DNA of 64,000 nt from Kiritimatiellia bacterium. Its GTDB lineage: Bacteria > Verrucomicrobiota > Kiritimatiellia > UBA8416 > JABMPJ01. The notes under the pieces are model-generated. The model worked only from the letters and a program-made list of their open reading frames with translations. It was not told the DNA's origin and did no database searches. Made by a program: the position numbers and the translations under genes. The stretch covers positions 1 through 64,000 of the forward strand of contig JADHWE010000004.1 in the NCBI GenBank assembly GCA_016783675.1, given 5' to 3'. Positions 46,565 to 56,593 of this stretch are shown here, piece after piece. Numbering within the stretch: the stretch's first letter is position 1; each line of letters opens with the position of its first letter.

Positions 46565-47926
46565 ATGAAGGTTTGTAAGTTTGGTGGAAGTTCGTTGGCA
46601 GATGCGTCGCAGGTGGCACAGGTGTGCGATGTGGTGACGGCCGATCCGGAGCGCCGGCTGGTCGTGGTGTCTGCACCCGGCAAGCGGCATAAAGAGGATA
46701 TCAAGGTCACCGACCTGCTGATCGCCTGTGCAAATGCGCGGCTCGATGGCAAGTCGACCGACGAGGCGCTCGAGGCTGTTGTGGCCCGCTATCGCGAGAT
46801 CCAGGAGACGCTGGGTGTGGACGCGACCGTTATCGAGTCGATCAGCGAGAACCTGTCGACGACGCTGGCCGGAAACACGGAGCACCGCGAGCGCTTCATG
46901 GACGCCATGAAGGCCGCCGGCGAGGACAACTCGGCCCGGCTGGTCGCGGCGGAGCTGCAGCGGCGTGGCGAGACGGCGCGCTACCAGAATCCCGGCGATG
47001 CCGGTCTGCTCCTGAGCGACGAATACGGCAATGCCCGGTTGCTACCGGAGTCGTACGACAACCTGGCGCGGCTGCGCGAGGCGGAGGGGATCACAGTCTT
47101 TCCCGGTTTCTTTGGCTACACGCGCGAAGGTGAAGTGGTGACGTTTCCGCGCGGCGGGTCGGACATCACGGGATCGATCCTGGCCGCCGCTGTGAAAGCG
47201 GATCTCTACGAGAACTTCACGGACGTGGATTCGGTGTGCTCCATCGACCCCGACCTGGCGCCGAACGTGCAGCCGATCACCGAGATCACCTATCGCGAGA
47301 TGCGGGAACTGTCGTATGCTGGTTTTGGCGTGCTGCACGACGAGGCCATCATCCCGGCCGTGCATGCGGGGATCCCGATCCGGATCGCGAACACGAACCG
47401 GCCCGACCTGCCGGGGACGCTGATCATGTCCGAGCGCGAAGTGACGCACGGCACGGTGGTCGGCATCGCCGCTTCGTCCGGGTTCTGCACGGTGTTTGCG
47501 AGCAAGTACCTGATGAACCGCGAGGTCGGGTTCGGCCGGCGCTTCCTGCAGTTCTTCGAGGAAGAGGGACTGTCGTTCGAGCATATGCCGTCGGGTGTCG
47601 ACAACATCTCGATCATCCTGCGCGAGGACGAGCTGGACGAGGCGACCGTGGAACGCATTGTGACGCACGTACGCGACGAGCTGGGCGCAGACAGCGTCAA
47701 TGTTGAGCATGGTCTCGCGCTGGTGATGCTGGTGGGCGAGGGGATGCACTACACCGTGGGCGTGGCCCGGCGGGCGACGGCGGCGCTGGCGGACGCGAAT
47801 GTTAATATCGAGATGATTAACCAGGGCTCTTCGGAGATCAGCATTATGTTCGGCGTTAAGGAGTCGGATCGCACAGTGGCAATGCAAGCGCTGTATAGAG
47901 AGTTTTTTTTGAGCAGCGGAAGGTGA
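46565..47926 (+). CDS. Aspartate kinase
   Basis: A 453-residue monofunctional aspartokinase, first enzyme of the aspartate amino-acid family. It starts with the KFGGSSLAD motif; the substrate region FPRGGSDITGSILAAA is clear, and two C-terminal ACT units (SSGFCTVFASKYLMNREVGF, and HYTVGVARRATAALADANVNIEM) imply allosteric feedback. An upstream GGATAGGG element overlaps the end of hom. The position between hom and cimA suggests use mainly for threonine, methionine or branched-chain precursors. Confidence 0.95.
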   Translation: MKVCKFGGSSLADASQVAQVCDVVTADPERRLVVVSAPGKRHKEDIKVTDLLIACANARLDGKSTDEALEAVVARYREIQETLGVDATVIESISENLSTTLAGNTEHRERFMDAMKAAGEDNSARLVAAELQRRGETARYQNPGDAGLLLSDEYGNARLLPESYDNLARLREAEGITVFPGFFGYTREGEVVTFPRGGSDITGSILAAAVKADLYENFTDVDSVCSIDPDLAPNVQPITEITYREMRELSYAGFGVLHDEAIIPAVHAGIPIRIANTNRPDLPGTLIMSEREVTHGTVVGIAASSGFCTVFASKYLMNREVGFGRRFLQFFEEEGLSFEHMPSGVDNISIILREDELDEATVERIVTHVRDELGADSVNVEHGLALVMLVGEGMHYTVGVARRATAALADANVNIEMINQGSSEISIMFGVKESDRTVAMQALYREFFLSSGR

Positions 47927-47929
47927 ATC

Positions 47930-49531
47930 ATGAGTAACAAGAGAGTTTCACTCTACGACACCACACTGCGTGACGGTGCGCAGGCGGAGGGAGTGTCCTT
48001 TTCGGCCGCGGGCAAGCTGCAGCTTGTGCGGCGACTGGATGCTTTCGGCGTGGACTACATTGAGGGCGGCTACGCGGGATCCAACGAGAAGGATATGGCC
48101 TTCTTCAAGTCTCTGCGCGAGGAACCGCTCAAGCATGCGCGCGTCGCCGCATTCGGCAGCACGCGCCGGGCGCGGACCAAGGTGAAGGCTGACCCCTACG
48201 TGCCGAGCCTGGTCAAGGCCGGCACCCCGGTCTGCACAATCTTCGGCAAGACGTGGAAGCTGCACGTCAAGGACGTGCTGCGCACCACGCTCAAGGAAAA
48301 CCTGGCGATGATCGCCGACACGGTGGGGTACCTCAAGGACCACGACCGCGAGGTGTTCTTCGATGCCGAGCATTTCTTTGATGGCTACAAGGACGATCCG
48401 GATTACGCCATGCGCTGTCTCGAGGCGGCGATAGGCGCCGGGGCGGATGGCGTCGTGCTGTGCGATACGAACGGCGGCACACTGCCGCACGAGGTATTTG
48501 CGGCGACCCGCGCCGTCGTTGCAGCCGTCAAGGCTTCCGTTGGCATCCATACGCACAACGACAGTGGTACGGCTGTGGCCAATGCGTTGGAGGGTGTACG
48601 TGCCGGCGCCACGCAGGTGCAGGGCACGGTCAACGGCTATGGCGAACGCTGTGGGAATGCGAACCTGACCGCCCTGATACCGGCCTTGCAGCTCAAGATG
48701 GGCCGCCGCTGCGTGCGCGCGTCCCAGATGGGTACGCTCAGGGAGCTGTCGCTGTTCGTGGACGACCTGGTCAACCTGCGTCCCGATCAGCGCGCCCCGT
48801 TCGTGGGGTCGAGTGCTTTCAGTCACAAGGGCGGATCGCACGTCAATGCCGTGCGCAAGAATCCGGTCACGTTCGAACACATCGAACCGGCCGAGGTCGG
48901 CAACCAGCGCAAGATATTGGTGTCTGAGCTTTCGGGCGGCAGCAACGTCCTGCTCAAGGCCATAGAGCTGGGCGCCGGGCACGAGCAGTCGGCTGAGGAT
49001 ACGCGTGAGGTCCTGAAGGCGCTCAAAGAGCTGGAGAGCAAGGGCTATGCTTTTGAAGCGGCGGATGCGTCGTTCCGGATGTTGATCCAGAAGGTGCTCA
49101 AGGAACACAAGCCGTTCTTCGACTTGGAGGGGTTCCGCGTAATCGTCGAGAAGCGTGGCAAGGACGAGGATTGCGTGTCGGAAGCCACGATCAAGGTACG
49201 CGTAAAGGGCGAGATCGAACAAACGGTCGCGGAAGGCGATGGTCCGGTCAACGCGCTGGACGGCGCGCTGCGCAAGGCTTTGATACGATTCTACCCTGAG
49301 ATAGCCAATGTTGTGCTGACCGACTTCCGGGTTCGTATCCTGGACCCGCAGGAAGCCACGGCGGCCAAAACACGCGTGCTGATCGAGTCGAGCGACGGCG
49401 AAGAAAGCTGGGGCACCGTCGGCGTGTCGGAAAACATCATCGAAGCCGCCTGGGAAGCCCTGATCGACAGCGTCGAGTACAAGCTCTTCCGCGAAGAAGA
49501 GAAGAAGCGCCGCCGCAAGCGGAAGAACTAA
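47930..49531 (+). CDS. cimA: (R)-citramalate synthase (CimA family)
   Basis: A 533-residue DRE-TIM metallolyase of the CimA type, expected to condense pyruvate and acetyl-CoA to citramalate, a threonine-independent route to isoleucine. Motifs: LYDTTLRDGAQAEGVSFS at the start, VLCDTNGGTLPHEV, SVGIHTHNDSGTAVAN with metal-binding His residues, and YGERCGNANL. The C-terminal LeuA-type allosteric domain is present. Related families (2-isopropylmalate or homocitrate synthases) are less likely given the length and motif details. It begins 3 bases after the aspartokinase stop. A 52-bp palindrome starts right after the stop codon. Confidence 0.9.
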   Translation: MSNKRVSLYDTTLRDGAQAEGVSFSAAGKLQLVRRLDAFGVDYIEGGYAGSNEKDMAFFKSLREEPLKHARVAAFGSTRRARTKVKADPYVPSLVKAGTPVCTIFGKTWKLHVKDVLRTTLKENLAMIADTVGYLKDHDREVFFDAEHFFDGYKDDPDYAMRCLEAAIGAGADGVVLCDTNGGTLPHEVFAATRAVVAAVKASVGIHTHNDSGTAVANALEGVRAGATQVQGTVNGYGERCGNANLTALIPALQLKMGRRCVRASQMGTLRELSLFVDDLVNLRPDQRAPFVGSSAFSHKGGSHVNAVRKNPVTFEHIEPAEVGNQRKILVSELSGGSNVLLKAIELGAGHEQSAEDTREVLKALKELESKGYAFEAADASFRMLIQKVLKEHKPFFDLEGFRVIVEKRGKDEDCVSEATIKVRVKGEIEQTVAEGDGPVNALDGALRKALIRFYPEIANVVLTDFRVRILDPQEATAAKTRVLIESSDGEESWGTVGVSENIIEAAWEALIDSVEYKLFREEEKKRRRKRKN

Positions 49532-49583
49532 CATGGATATACAGGATAGGCAGGATGCATCCTGCCTATCCTGTCGATCCATG
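49532..49583. terminator. 52-bp near-perfect palindrome between cimA and valS
   Basis: The inner 34 bases (49541-49574) are perfectly palindromic, with arm ACAGGATAGGCAGGATG. Two mismatched bases each side are followed by outer arms CATGGAT and ATCCATG. It begins at the base after the cimA stop and ends 13 bases before the valS ATG. The RNA would form a 25-bp-scale hairpin with almost no loop and no T-run. It could be a terminator, an RNase barrier or a cruciform-prone protein site. Confidence 0.7.
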
Positions 49584-49596
49584 TGAATGGAACTTT

Positions 49597-52302
49597 ATGG
49601 ACAAGCATTACGATACACATCGAATTGAAGACGCCTGGTACGAGACCTGGCTGTAGACCGGTGCGTTCCACAGCGATCACACGCAGGGCGGGGACCCGTA
49701 CTGCGTGATGATCCCGCCCCCGAACGTCACCGGCATTCTGCACATGGGCCACGCGCTCAACAACACGATCCAGGATATCCTCGTGCGCTGGCGGCGCATG
49801 GAAGGGCGCAACGTGATCTGGATGCCCGGCACCGACCACGCCGGCATTGCCACGCAGAACGTGGTGGAGCGCGCGCTGAAGAAGGAGAACAAGAGCCGCG
49901 ACGATCTCGGGCGCGATGCCTTCATTGAGCGGGTCTGGAAGTGGCGTGCCGAGTATGGCGGTACAATCGTGCGCCAGCTCAAGCGGTTGGGGGCTTCCTG
50001 CGACTGGGAACGCGAACGTTTCACGATGGACGAAGGTCTGAGTGATGCGGTCGCGGAGGTCTTCGTGCGCCTTTACGAAAAAGGGCTGATCTACCGCGCC
50101 AACTACATCATCAACTGGTGTCCGCGCTGTCACACCGCACTCTCCGACGAAGAGAGCGAGCACCAGGACAGTGTCGGCAAGCTCTACCACCTCCGCTACC
50201 CGGTCAAGGGCGGCGAAGAGGGCGAGTACATCGTCGTCGCGACGACCCGTCCGGAAACGCTCCTGGGTGATACCGCCGTGGCGGTGCATCCGGAAGATGA
50301 GCGCTATGCCGACCTGGACCAGAAGGCGATCGTTCTGCCCGTGCTCAAGCGCGAGCTGCGGGTGATCCGTGACGAGTATGTCGACCCGAAATTCGGTACC
50401 GGTATCGTCAAGGTCACGCCTGCGCACGATCCCAACGACTTTGAGATGGGTCAGCGCCACGACCTCGAGCAGATCAACGTTATGAACGGTGACGGGACCA
50501 TGAACGAAGCGGCCGGCCCCTATGCCGGCATGGACCGTTTTGCCTGTCGCCGTAAGATTCTTGAGGATCTGAAGGAACAGGACCTGATCGAGAAGATCGA
50601 TGACCACCACCACGCCGTGGGCCACTGCTATCGCTGCGACACGGTCGTGGAACCGCGTCTCTCGCCGCAGTGGTTCGTCAAGATGAAGCCCCTGGCCGAG
50701 CCTGCCCTGGCGGCGGTCCAGAACGGCGACGTCAACTTCGTGCCGGCGCGTTGGACCAAGGTCTACATGGAGTGGATGGAGAACATCCGCGACTGGTGCA
50801 TCTCGCGCCAGATCTGGTGGGGGCACCGGATTCCGGTTTTCACCTGCACCGCTTGCCAACACGAGTGGGCCGCCAAGGGCCGCCCCGACACCTGCCCGGA
50901 ATGCGGCAGTGGCGATGTGACGCAGGATGAGGACGTGCTGGACACCTGGTTCTCCTCGTGGCTGTGGCCCTTCAGCACGTTGGGCTGGCCCGACCAGAAT
51001 CCGGATCTGGCCCATTTCTACCCGACCCATGACCTCGTCACCGCCTCGGAGATCATCTTCTTCTGGGTCGCGCGCATGGTCATGGCTGGATATGAGTTCA
51101 TGGGCGGCGTCCCGTTCGACACGGTCTATATTCACGGCACCGTGCGCGATGACGCCGGCAAGAAGATGAGTAAGAGCCTGGGGAATGCGCTCGATCCGCT
51201 CGATATCATCAAGGACTTCAGTGCGGACGCGCTGCGGTTCAGCCTGACCATGCTCACGGCCACGGGTCAGGATGTCTACATCTCGAAGGAGAAGTTCGAG
51301 CTGGGTCGCAACTTCGGCACCAAGCTCTGGAACGCCTCCCGCTTCATCCGCATGCAAGATGGAGACATCGAGGCACCGGCGCCGCAACGAGATGTCATCA
51401 GTGTTCCTGACCTGGACCCATCCCTGCTGACGGCAGATGACCGGCACCTGTTGGGCAAACTCGACGCGGCCGTCCGAGATTGCACGGATGCCCTCGAGAA
51501 GTACCGGTTCAACGATGCCGCGCACGTTATCTACGAGTTCCTCTGGCACCAGTATTGCGACTGGTACATCGAGTACAGCAAGGGCACGTTGAACGGCGAC
51601 GATGAAGCACGGCGCGCACAAGTGCTACGCATCATGCATTATGCCCTTGGCAGCGCGCTGCGACTGCTCCATCCGATCATGCCCTTCCTCACCGAAGAGT
51701 TGTGGCATGCGATGGGCTACTCCAGTGCTACCGACCGCCAGGAGCCAACCGGCTTCATCATGAAAGCCCAGTGGCCAAAGCCGCAGAGCGAGGAGCAACT
51801 CAAGGCGTGGGGCATCGACACCGAAACGACGGAGTATGTCGAGAGCAAGCACGAGTTGATTCGCCTCGGACGCACGTTGCGTGCTGATTTCGGGGTCGTG
51901 CCGAACAAGGCGATCGACTATACGCTCAAGCCGCACGACACAGAGACCGCCGCGCGGCTCGAGGCCGACCGGGTTTCGATTGCGGCCCTGCTCAAGGCGG
52001 AAAACCTGCAGATCGATGCCGCGTTCGCGCCGGAGCAGGCCACACCCTCCAGCGTTGGCGGCATCGGCACCATCTACATGCCGCTGGCAGGCCTGCTCGA
52101 TGTCGAAGCCGAACTCAAGCGCCTCGGTGGCCAGCTCGAGAAGGTCGTCAAGGGGATCGACCAGGTGACGCGTAAACTCTCCAACAACGAGTTCGTGACC
52201 CGCGCCCCCGAGGCTGTCGTCGAACAGCAGCGCCAGAACCAGAAGGACTTGATGGAGAAGCGCGACAAGATCGAGCGGCTGATGGAAACGATAAAGGGGT
52301 AA
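49597..52302 (+). CDS. valS: Valyl-tRNA synthetase with an in-frame amber codon at position 20
   Basis: Charges tRNA-Val. From ATG 49597 the frame reads a normal ValS start (WYETWL), meets TAG at 49654-49656, then continues in the same frame with the expected sequence (TGAFHSD, PPPNVTGILHMGH, KMSKSLGN, C-terminal coiled coil) to 52302. The expected residue is probably Glu (GAG), one base away. The track therefore lists only 49705-52302 (865 residues), which lacks about 36 N-terminal residues but keeps HMGH, KMSKS, the editing domain and the anticodon domain. TAG serves as a normal stop in several genes here, so recoding is unlikely. Options: sequencing or assembly error, a real nonsense mutation with restart at GTG/ATG 49702-49705, or suppression. 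Confidence 0.85.
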
Positions 52303-52306
52303 TACT

Positions 52307-52786
52307 ATGGATAAACTGCTGAAGCTGTTGAAGGAGAACGCGCTGGAGACGCCGGAGAACCTGGCGAAGATGCTGGGTGTGTCCGTTGAGGACGTGAAGG
52401 CGCGCATCGCGGAGTATGAACAGACGGGCATTATCTGTGGTTACCGCGCCGTGGTGAACGAGGACCAGCTCGATATCGAGAAGGTGCGCGCGGTGATCGA
52501 GGTGAAGATCACGCCCGAGCGGGGTGGGGGATATGACCGCATTGCCAGCCGGATCTCGCGCTTCTCGCAGGTGGACTCGCTCTTCCTGATGTCGGGAACG
52601 TATGACCTGCTCGTGTTTGTCGTGGGACGGACACTGCACGAAGTGGCCACATTCGTGAACGAACAGCTCGCCACGATTGAGGGCGTGCTCTCGACCACAA
52701 CCCATTTTACGCTGAAAACCTACAAGGACCAGGGGGTCCTGATGAAGATTGAGGATGATCATGAGCGACTCCAAGTCACCCCGTGA
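52307..52786 (+). CDS. Lrp/AsnC-family regulator
   Basis: A 159-residue Lrp-type protein. The N-terminus is a winged helix (NALETPENLAKMLGVSVEDVKARIAEYEQTG), followed by the RAM/AsnC ligand domain (VRAVIEVKITPERGGGYDRIA, then FLMSGTYDLLVFVVGRTLHEVATFV). It starts 4 bases after valS and overlaps the aminotransferase gene by 26 bases, so the regulator and the enzyme are co-translated and it probably senses an amino acid related to that enzyme. Confidence 0.88.
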   Translation: MDKLLKLLKENALETPENLAKMLGVSVEDVKARIAEYEQTGIICGYRAVVNEDQLDIEKVRAVIEVKITPERGGGYDRIASRISRFSQVDSLFLMSGTYDLLVFVVGRTLHEVATFVNEQLATIEGVLSTTTHFTLKTYKDQGVLMKIEDDHERLQVTP

Positions 52787-53936
52787 TTTTGTCGCCCGGC
52801 ACGTGAGCGGAATGCCCCGCTCCGGCATCCGCGACTTCTTTGGGATGGTCAGCACGCGCGAGGGCGTGATCAGTCTGAGCATCGGCGAGCCGGACTTCGT
52901 GACTCCGTGGCACATCCGCGAGGCCGCGATCTGGGCGCTGGAGCATGGCGCCACCACCTATACCTCCAACCTGGGGTTGCTGCGGCTGCGTCGGGCTATC
53001 ACCAACTATGTGAAGCGGTCCTACGGCCTCGAGTACAGCCACGAGGACGAGGCGTTGGTGACAGTGGGCGTCAGCGAAGCGCTCGACCTGGCCATCCGCG
53101 CCGTCGTGGAGCCGGGTGACGAGGTGATCTACCACGAGCCCTGCTACGTATCCTACTCACCGGTCATCACGCTGGCCTTCGGGAAGCCTGTTGCCGTGGC
53201 GACGAAGCGCGAGAACGATTTTCGTCTCCGCCGCGAGGATATCGAGCCGGTCGTGACGGACAAGTCGAAGGTGTTGGTCCTGAACTTCCCGACGAACCCC
53301 ACCGGCGGTGTGCTGACGCGCGAGGACATGGAAGGGATCGCCGCCCTGGCCTGCGAACGCGATCTACTCGTGATCAGTGACGAGGTGTACTCGGAGCTGA
53401 CCTACGATTCCGAGCGTATCAGCATTGCCTCGCTGCCCGGGATGCGGGAACGCACGATCTTTCTGAACGGTCTTTCCAAGGCCTGGGCCATGACCGGCTT
53501 TCGCATGGGCTATGCCTGTGCACCGCCCGTGCTGGTCGAGGCCATGATGAAGATTCACCAGTACTCCATGCTGTGCGCCCCGATTCTCAGCCAGGAGGCC
53601 TCCATCGAAGCCTTGAAGAACGGTGACGGTGACGTGCAAGAGATGCGGGAGGCCTATGACCTGCGTCGCCGGTACATTCACGGTGCCCTGAACGAGATGG
53701 GCCTGTCGTGTCATCTGCCCGGCGGGGCGTTTTATGCCTTTCCTTATATCGGGGACACCGGGCTGAGCTCGCACGAGTTCTCTATGCGCCTGCTGGAGGA
53801 AGAGAACGTGGCCTGTGTGCCGGGGACAGCCTTCGGTCCTTCCGGAGAAGGCTATCTTCGCTGCTCGTATGCTACGGCTATGGATGAGATTCAGAAGGCC
53901 ATGGAGCGTATGCAGCGGTTTGTCGCCTCGCTGTGA
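52761..53936 (+). CDS. PLP-dependent aminotransferase, class I/II
   Basis: A 391-residue fold-type I aminotransferase. The PLP Lys lies in LNGLSKAWAMTGFRMGY; NFPTNPTGGVL and SDEVYSELTYD supply cofactor-contacting Asn, Asp and Tyr; the C-terminal Arg for the substrate carboxylate is in GEGYLRCSYA. It is closest in feel to aspartate/aromatic or MalY-like aminotransferases of archaea and bacteria; the substrate cannot be fixed. Start MSDSKSP at 52761 after GAGGATG. It is coupled to the Lrp-type gene upstream. Confidence 0.88.
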   Translation: MSDSKSPRDFVARHVSGMPRSGIRDFFGMVSTREGVISLSIGEPDFVTPWHIREAAIWALEHGATTYTSNLGLLRLRRAITNYVKRSYGLEYSHEDEALVTVGVSEALDLAIRAVVEPGDEVIYHEPCYVSYSPVITLAFGKPVAVATKRENDFRLRREDIEPVVTDKSKVLVLNFPTNPTGGVLTREDMEGIAALACERDLLVISDEVYSELTYDSERISIASLPGMRERTIFLNGLSKAWAMTGFRMGYACAPPVLVEAMMKIHQYSMLCAPILSQEASIEALKNGDGDVQEMREAYDLRRRYIHGALNEMGLSCHLPGGAFYAFPYIGDTGLSSHEFSMRLLEEENVACVPGTAFGPSGEGYLRCSYATAMDEIQKAMERMQRFVASL

Positions 53937-54028
53937 TCCTTGTCGCCAGCGCTCCCCCATTCGCGTACAATGCGAATTGTCGGCTCCGTACAAGGCTCTG
54001 GTCATATGTGGCGGGCCGTCGAATCGAG

Positions 54029-54057
54029 TTGACGCGGGAGCGGGGGCTTTCTATAGT
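54029..54057 (+). promoter_or_regulatory. Sigma-70 promoter for the GspC-like/secretin cluster
   Basis: TTGACG, 17 bases, TATAGT, 48 bases upstream of the first gene of the cluster. Both boxes are one base from consensus or close to it and the spacing is ideal. Confidence 0.65.
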
Positions 54058-54105
54058 CCGCTGACCCTATTTGCCTAGGGCTTTGTAGCGAGGAATGCGG
54101 TTTCT

Positions 54106-54966
54106 ATGGGAGATGAGGAAAAAACACTCGACGCGGTAGAGGAAACTGCCTCAGATGAGGCAGCCGAAACGCCTGAAGCTGCTGTCACTATTGACTCGGA
54201 AGAAGCCCCCGAACCGGAAGCCCCGAAGCTGAAGCTTGCCCCGCAAGAGGACGAGGGTGCGGACGAATTGCTGGGTGCGCCGGAAGAATCGGAGACGCTG
54301 GAAGATGAAGGCCAGCTTGGTCTTCCCGACGCCGTTCCGCCCAAGAAAGGCTTGGCCGCCCTCTTTGGCGGATCCAAGGCTGCCGCCGGACCCGATGCCG
54401 AAGACGAGACTCCCAAGTGGGCCATGCCGGGTGCGCGCACCAAACGGCAGGGCAGTGGTATACGCGTGGTCAACCGCGTCCTGGCAGCGGCGGTCATCTT
54501 GATTCTGGTCTTTGGCGTGCTGGACCTCTTTGCCACGATTCGACAGGCCCCGAGTGACCTGGCCCTGCTCGACTCACCGGCCCCTTCGGGCGACCTGCCT
54601 GCCGGCGATACCTCCGGCTCTTCAGAGGGGCTGCCCGTGCTCGCAAACCTCTTGGAATCTTTCTCAAAACGCCCTATAGTCCGTGATTTGGACCGTGGTG
54701 GCGGTGAGACTACCGTTCAGGTCGTGCCGACTCGTACGAAGGTGCCCGACTGGAGGGTGCGCGCCCAGAAGCTGGACCTGATCGGTTTGTCGGGTTCGCC
54801 CAACGGCGAGATGGAAGCGATTGTGGCGGACCGCGAAGCCAGCCGCATGCATTTCCTGAAGGTGGGACAGGATATGGTGGTGGGCGAAAACCAGTTTAAG
54901 CTGGTCCGCATCGCCACCGATCACGTCGCCTTTGAAAAAGACGGCGACGAAGTGATAGTGAAGTAA
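54106..54966 (+). CDS. GspC/PilP-like inner-membrane protein with acidic N-terminus
   Basis: A 286-residue single-pass protein. Residues 1-100 are strongly acidic and low-complexity (Glu, Asp, Ala, Pro). A membrane helix lies near 128-145 (VLAAAVILILVFGVLDLFATI). The periplasmic C-terminus WRVRAQKLDLIGLSGSPNG followed by VADREASRMHFLKVGQDM resembles the homology region of type II secretion GspC or pilus PilP, which contacts the secretin. The secretin gene follows 17 bases later, consistent with that. No named family was recognised for the whole protein. Confidence 0.6.
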   Translation: MGDEEKTLDAVEETASDEAAETPEAAVTIDSEEAPEPEAPKLKLAPQEDEGADELLGAPEESETLEDEGQLGLPDAVPPKKGLAALFGGSKAAAGPDAEDETPKWAMPGARTKRQGSGIRVVNRVLAAAVILILVFGVLDLFATIRQAPSDLALLDSPAPSGDLPAGDTSGSSEGLPVLANLLESFSKRPIVRDLDRGGGETTVQVVPTRTKVPDWRVRAQKLDLIGLSGSPNGEMEAIVADREASRMHFLKVGQDMVVGENQFKLVRIATDHVAFEKDGDEVIVK

Positions 54967-54983
54967 AGCGGGGGCGTTGAAGA

Positions 54984-56567
54984 ATGGCCAATTGTAAACA
55001 CAAGGTTACGAAGTTCATCTTGCCCCTTCTGTCGGCGGCCCTTCTTCTGTCCGGACTCATGCCTTCGACGGGGATGGCGCAGCCGAAACCGCTTACCGAG
55101 TATGATCTCCCCGGCTTGGAAAACACCGTCAGTCTTACCTCCCTCGACCCATGGGATGTCGTACAACTCATCGAGTTCCTGGCCCATCGTGGTGGTTTGA
55201 ACAACATGGTGATCGGCCCGGGTGTGGCGGGACTGACCACGAAGCTTAAGTTTGAGAACGTCACGGTGGGCGAGGCCCTCGAGGTCGTTCTTTCCGTGAA
55301 CAGCCTCGCGTACCAGATCCGCGGTGGCATTGTCACGATCATGACTGACGCCGAGTACCAGGCGCAGCACGGCACCAGTTTCTACGACAACAAGGAAGTC
55401 AAGGTTATCACCCTCAAGTACGCCGACCCCGCGCGCGTGGCCACGATGCTCGAGCCCATCAAGAGTTCGATCGGTACCGTGGTGGCGGATCCGGTGACCG
55501 GGACACTCATACTGATCGATACCTCGAGCAAGATCGCCGAGATGGAGGTTATCATCGAGGGCGCCGATCTCGCCACCGTGTCGCGCATACTGCCGACCGA
55601 GACCCAGACCTTTGAACTGCAGTACGCCACCGTGGAAGACCTTCAGTCGGAAATTGCCGCGATCCTGACCCCCGAGATCGGCGACCTGCGCGTGGATAAA
55701 CGCACCAAGACATTCATCGTGACCGCGCTTCCGCACGAGATGGAGCAGATCAAGCACCTCATCGCCGTTTTCGACCGTCGTCCCCGCCAGGTCTTCATCG
55801 AAGCGAAGATTGTCCAGGTGTCGCTGGGCGACGAGTTCCGGATGGGCGTAAACTGGGATCATCTTTTCCAGGGCGTTGACCCGCGTTTCGCCCTGAACTC
55901 CGTCTCCTCGCCCGGGTCTCTCTCCGGCGTTGGCGCCGCCGTTAGTCCGTCCGCCAGTCTGAACTACAAGACGATTCTCGGCAACGGCGACCTGAACGTG
56001 GTGCTCGAAGCGCTCAAACAGGTGGGGGAAACGAAGATCCTATCCAACCCGCACGTGGCCGTCCTCGATGGCGAAGAAGCTACGATCAAGGTCGTCACCG
56101 ATCAGCCCTATGCCGAGGCCCAGCTCGAGAGCGGCACAACCAACGTCGTGGGTGAAACAGTTGTGTTCCTCGAAGTGGGTGTCACGCTGAGCGTTACCCC
56201 GCGGATCAGTGCCGACGGTATGATCAGCACCTCGATCCGCCCGGAGGTCAGCTCGGTCGTCGGCAGCTACCAGGCATTCCGGACCGTTCCGGTCGTACGC
56301 CGTTCCTATGCCGAGACCACCGTGATGGTCAAAGACCGCGAGACGGTCATTATCGCCGGCATGATCGAGAACTCGAAGCAGAACACCCAGACCCGCGTCC
56401 CGTTCCTGGGCCGCATTCCGCTGCTGGGTGTGTTGTTCAGGACCACGGCCGACCAGGTGGAGAGCCAAGAGCTGATTGCCTTCCTGACACCTCGCATTGT
56501 GTCGGGTGAAGAGCCGCATCAGCTTTCGGAGCGGCAGGGCAAGAGATTGAAGCCGATGCGTCGCTAG
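54984..56567 (+). CDS. Secretin (GspD/PilQ superfamily)
   Basis: A 527-residue outer-membrane secretin. After a signal peptide ending near GMAQ come N-domains (NNMVIGPGVAGLTTKLKFENVT is the STN-like N0 region; VKVITLKYADPARVATMLEPI an N1-type repeat; TETQTFELQYATVEDLQSEI another). The secretin domain begins around RRPRQVFIEAKIVQVSLGDE and contains the lip motif VPFLGRIPLLGVLFR near the C-terminus. The length fits a short PilQ-like secretin. Its neighbours are a GspC/PilP-like protein and a coiled-coil/TPR protein; no ATPase, pilin or platform gene is nearby. Confidence 0.88.
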   Translation: MANCKHKVTKFILPLLSAALLLSGLMPSTGMAQPKPLTEYDLPGLENTVSLTSLDPWDVVQLIEFLAHRGGLNNMVIGPGVAGLTTKLKFENVTVGEALEVVLSVNSLAYQIRGGIVTIMTDAEYQAQHGTSFYDNKEVKVITLKYADPARVATMLEPIKSSIGTVVADPVTGTLILIDTSSKIAEMEVIIEGADLATVSRILPTETQTFELQYATVEDLQSEIAAILTPEIGDLRVDKRTKTFIVTALPHEMEQIKHLIAVFDRRPRQVFIEAKIVQVSLGDEFRMGVNWDHLFQGVDPRFALNSVSSPGSLSGVGAAVSPSASLNYKTILGNGDLNVVLEALKQVGETKILSNPHVAVLDGEEATIKVVTDQPYAEAQLESGTTNVVGETVVFLEVGVTLSVTPRISADGMISTSIRPEVSSVVGSYQAFRTVPVVRRSYAETTVMVKDRETVIIAGMIENSKQNTQTRVPFLGRIPLLGVLFRTTADQVESQELIAFLTPRIVSGEEPHQLSERQGKRLKPMRR

Positions 56568-56593
56568 TTAAGAGCGATGGGAGAGTGCGCCGT

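Noticed and set aside
47948-49582. 544-residue minus-strand ORF opposite cimA
   Set aside because: Antisense shadow of a clear CimA; no recognisable motifs.
49654-49656. TAG reassigned as a sense codon in this organism
   Set aside because: RF1 is present and TAG terminates several intact genes at the expected lengths, so a code change is not supported.
49528-51621. 697-residue minus-strand ORF opposite valS
   Set aside because: It mirrors the real valS frame; high GC and codon bias leave the antisense frame open. It has no domain, no ribosome site and His/Arg/Val-rich shadow composition.
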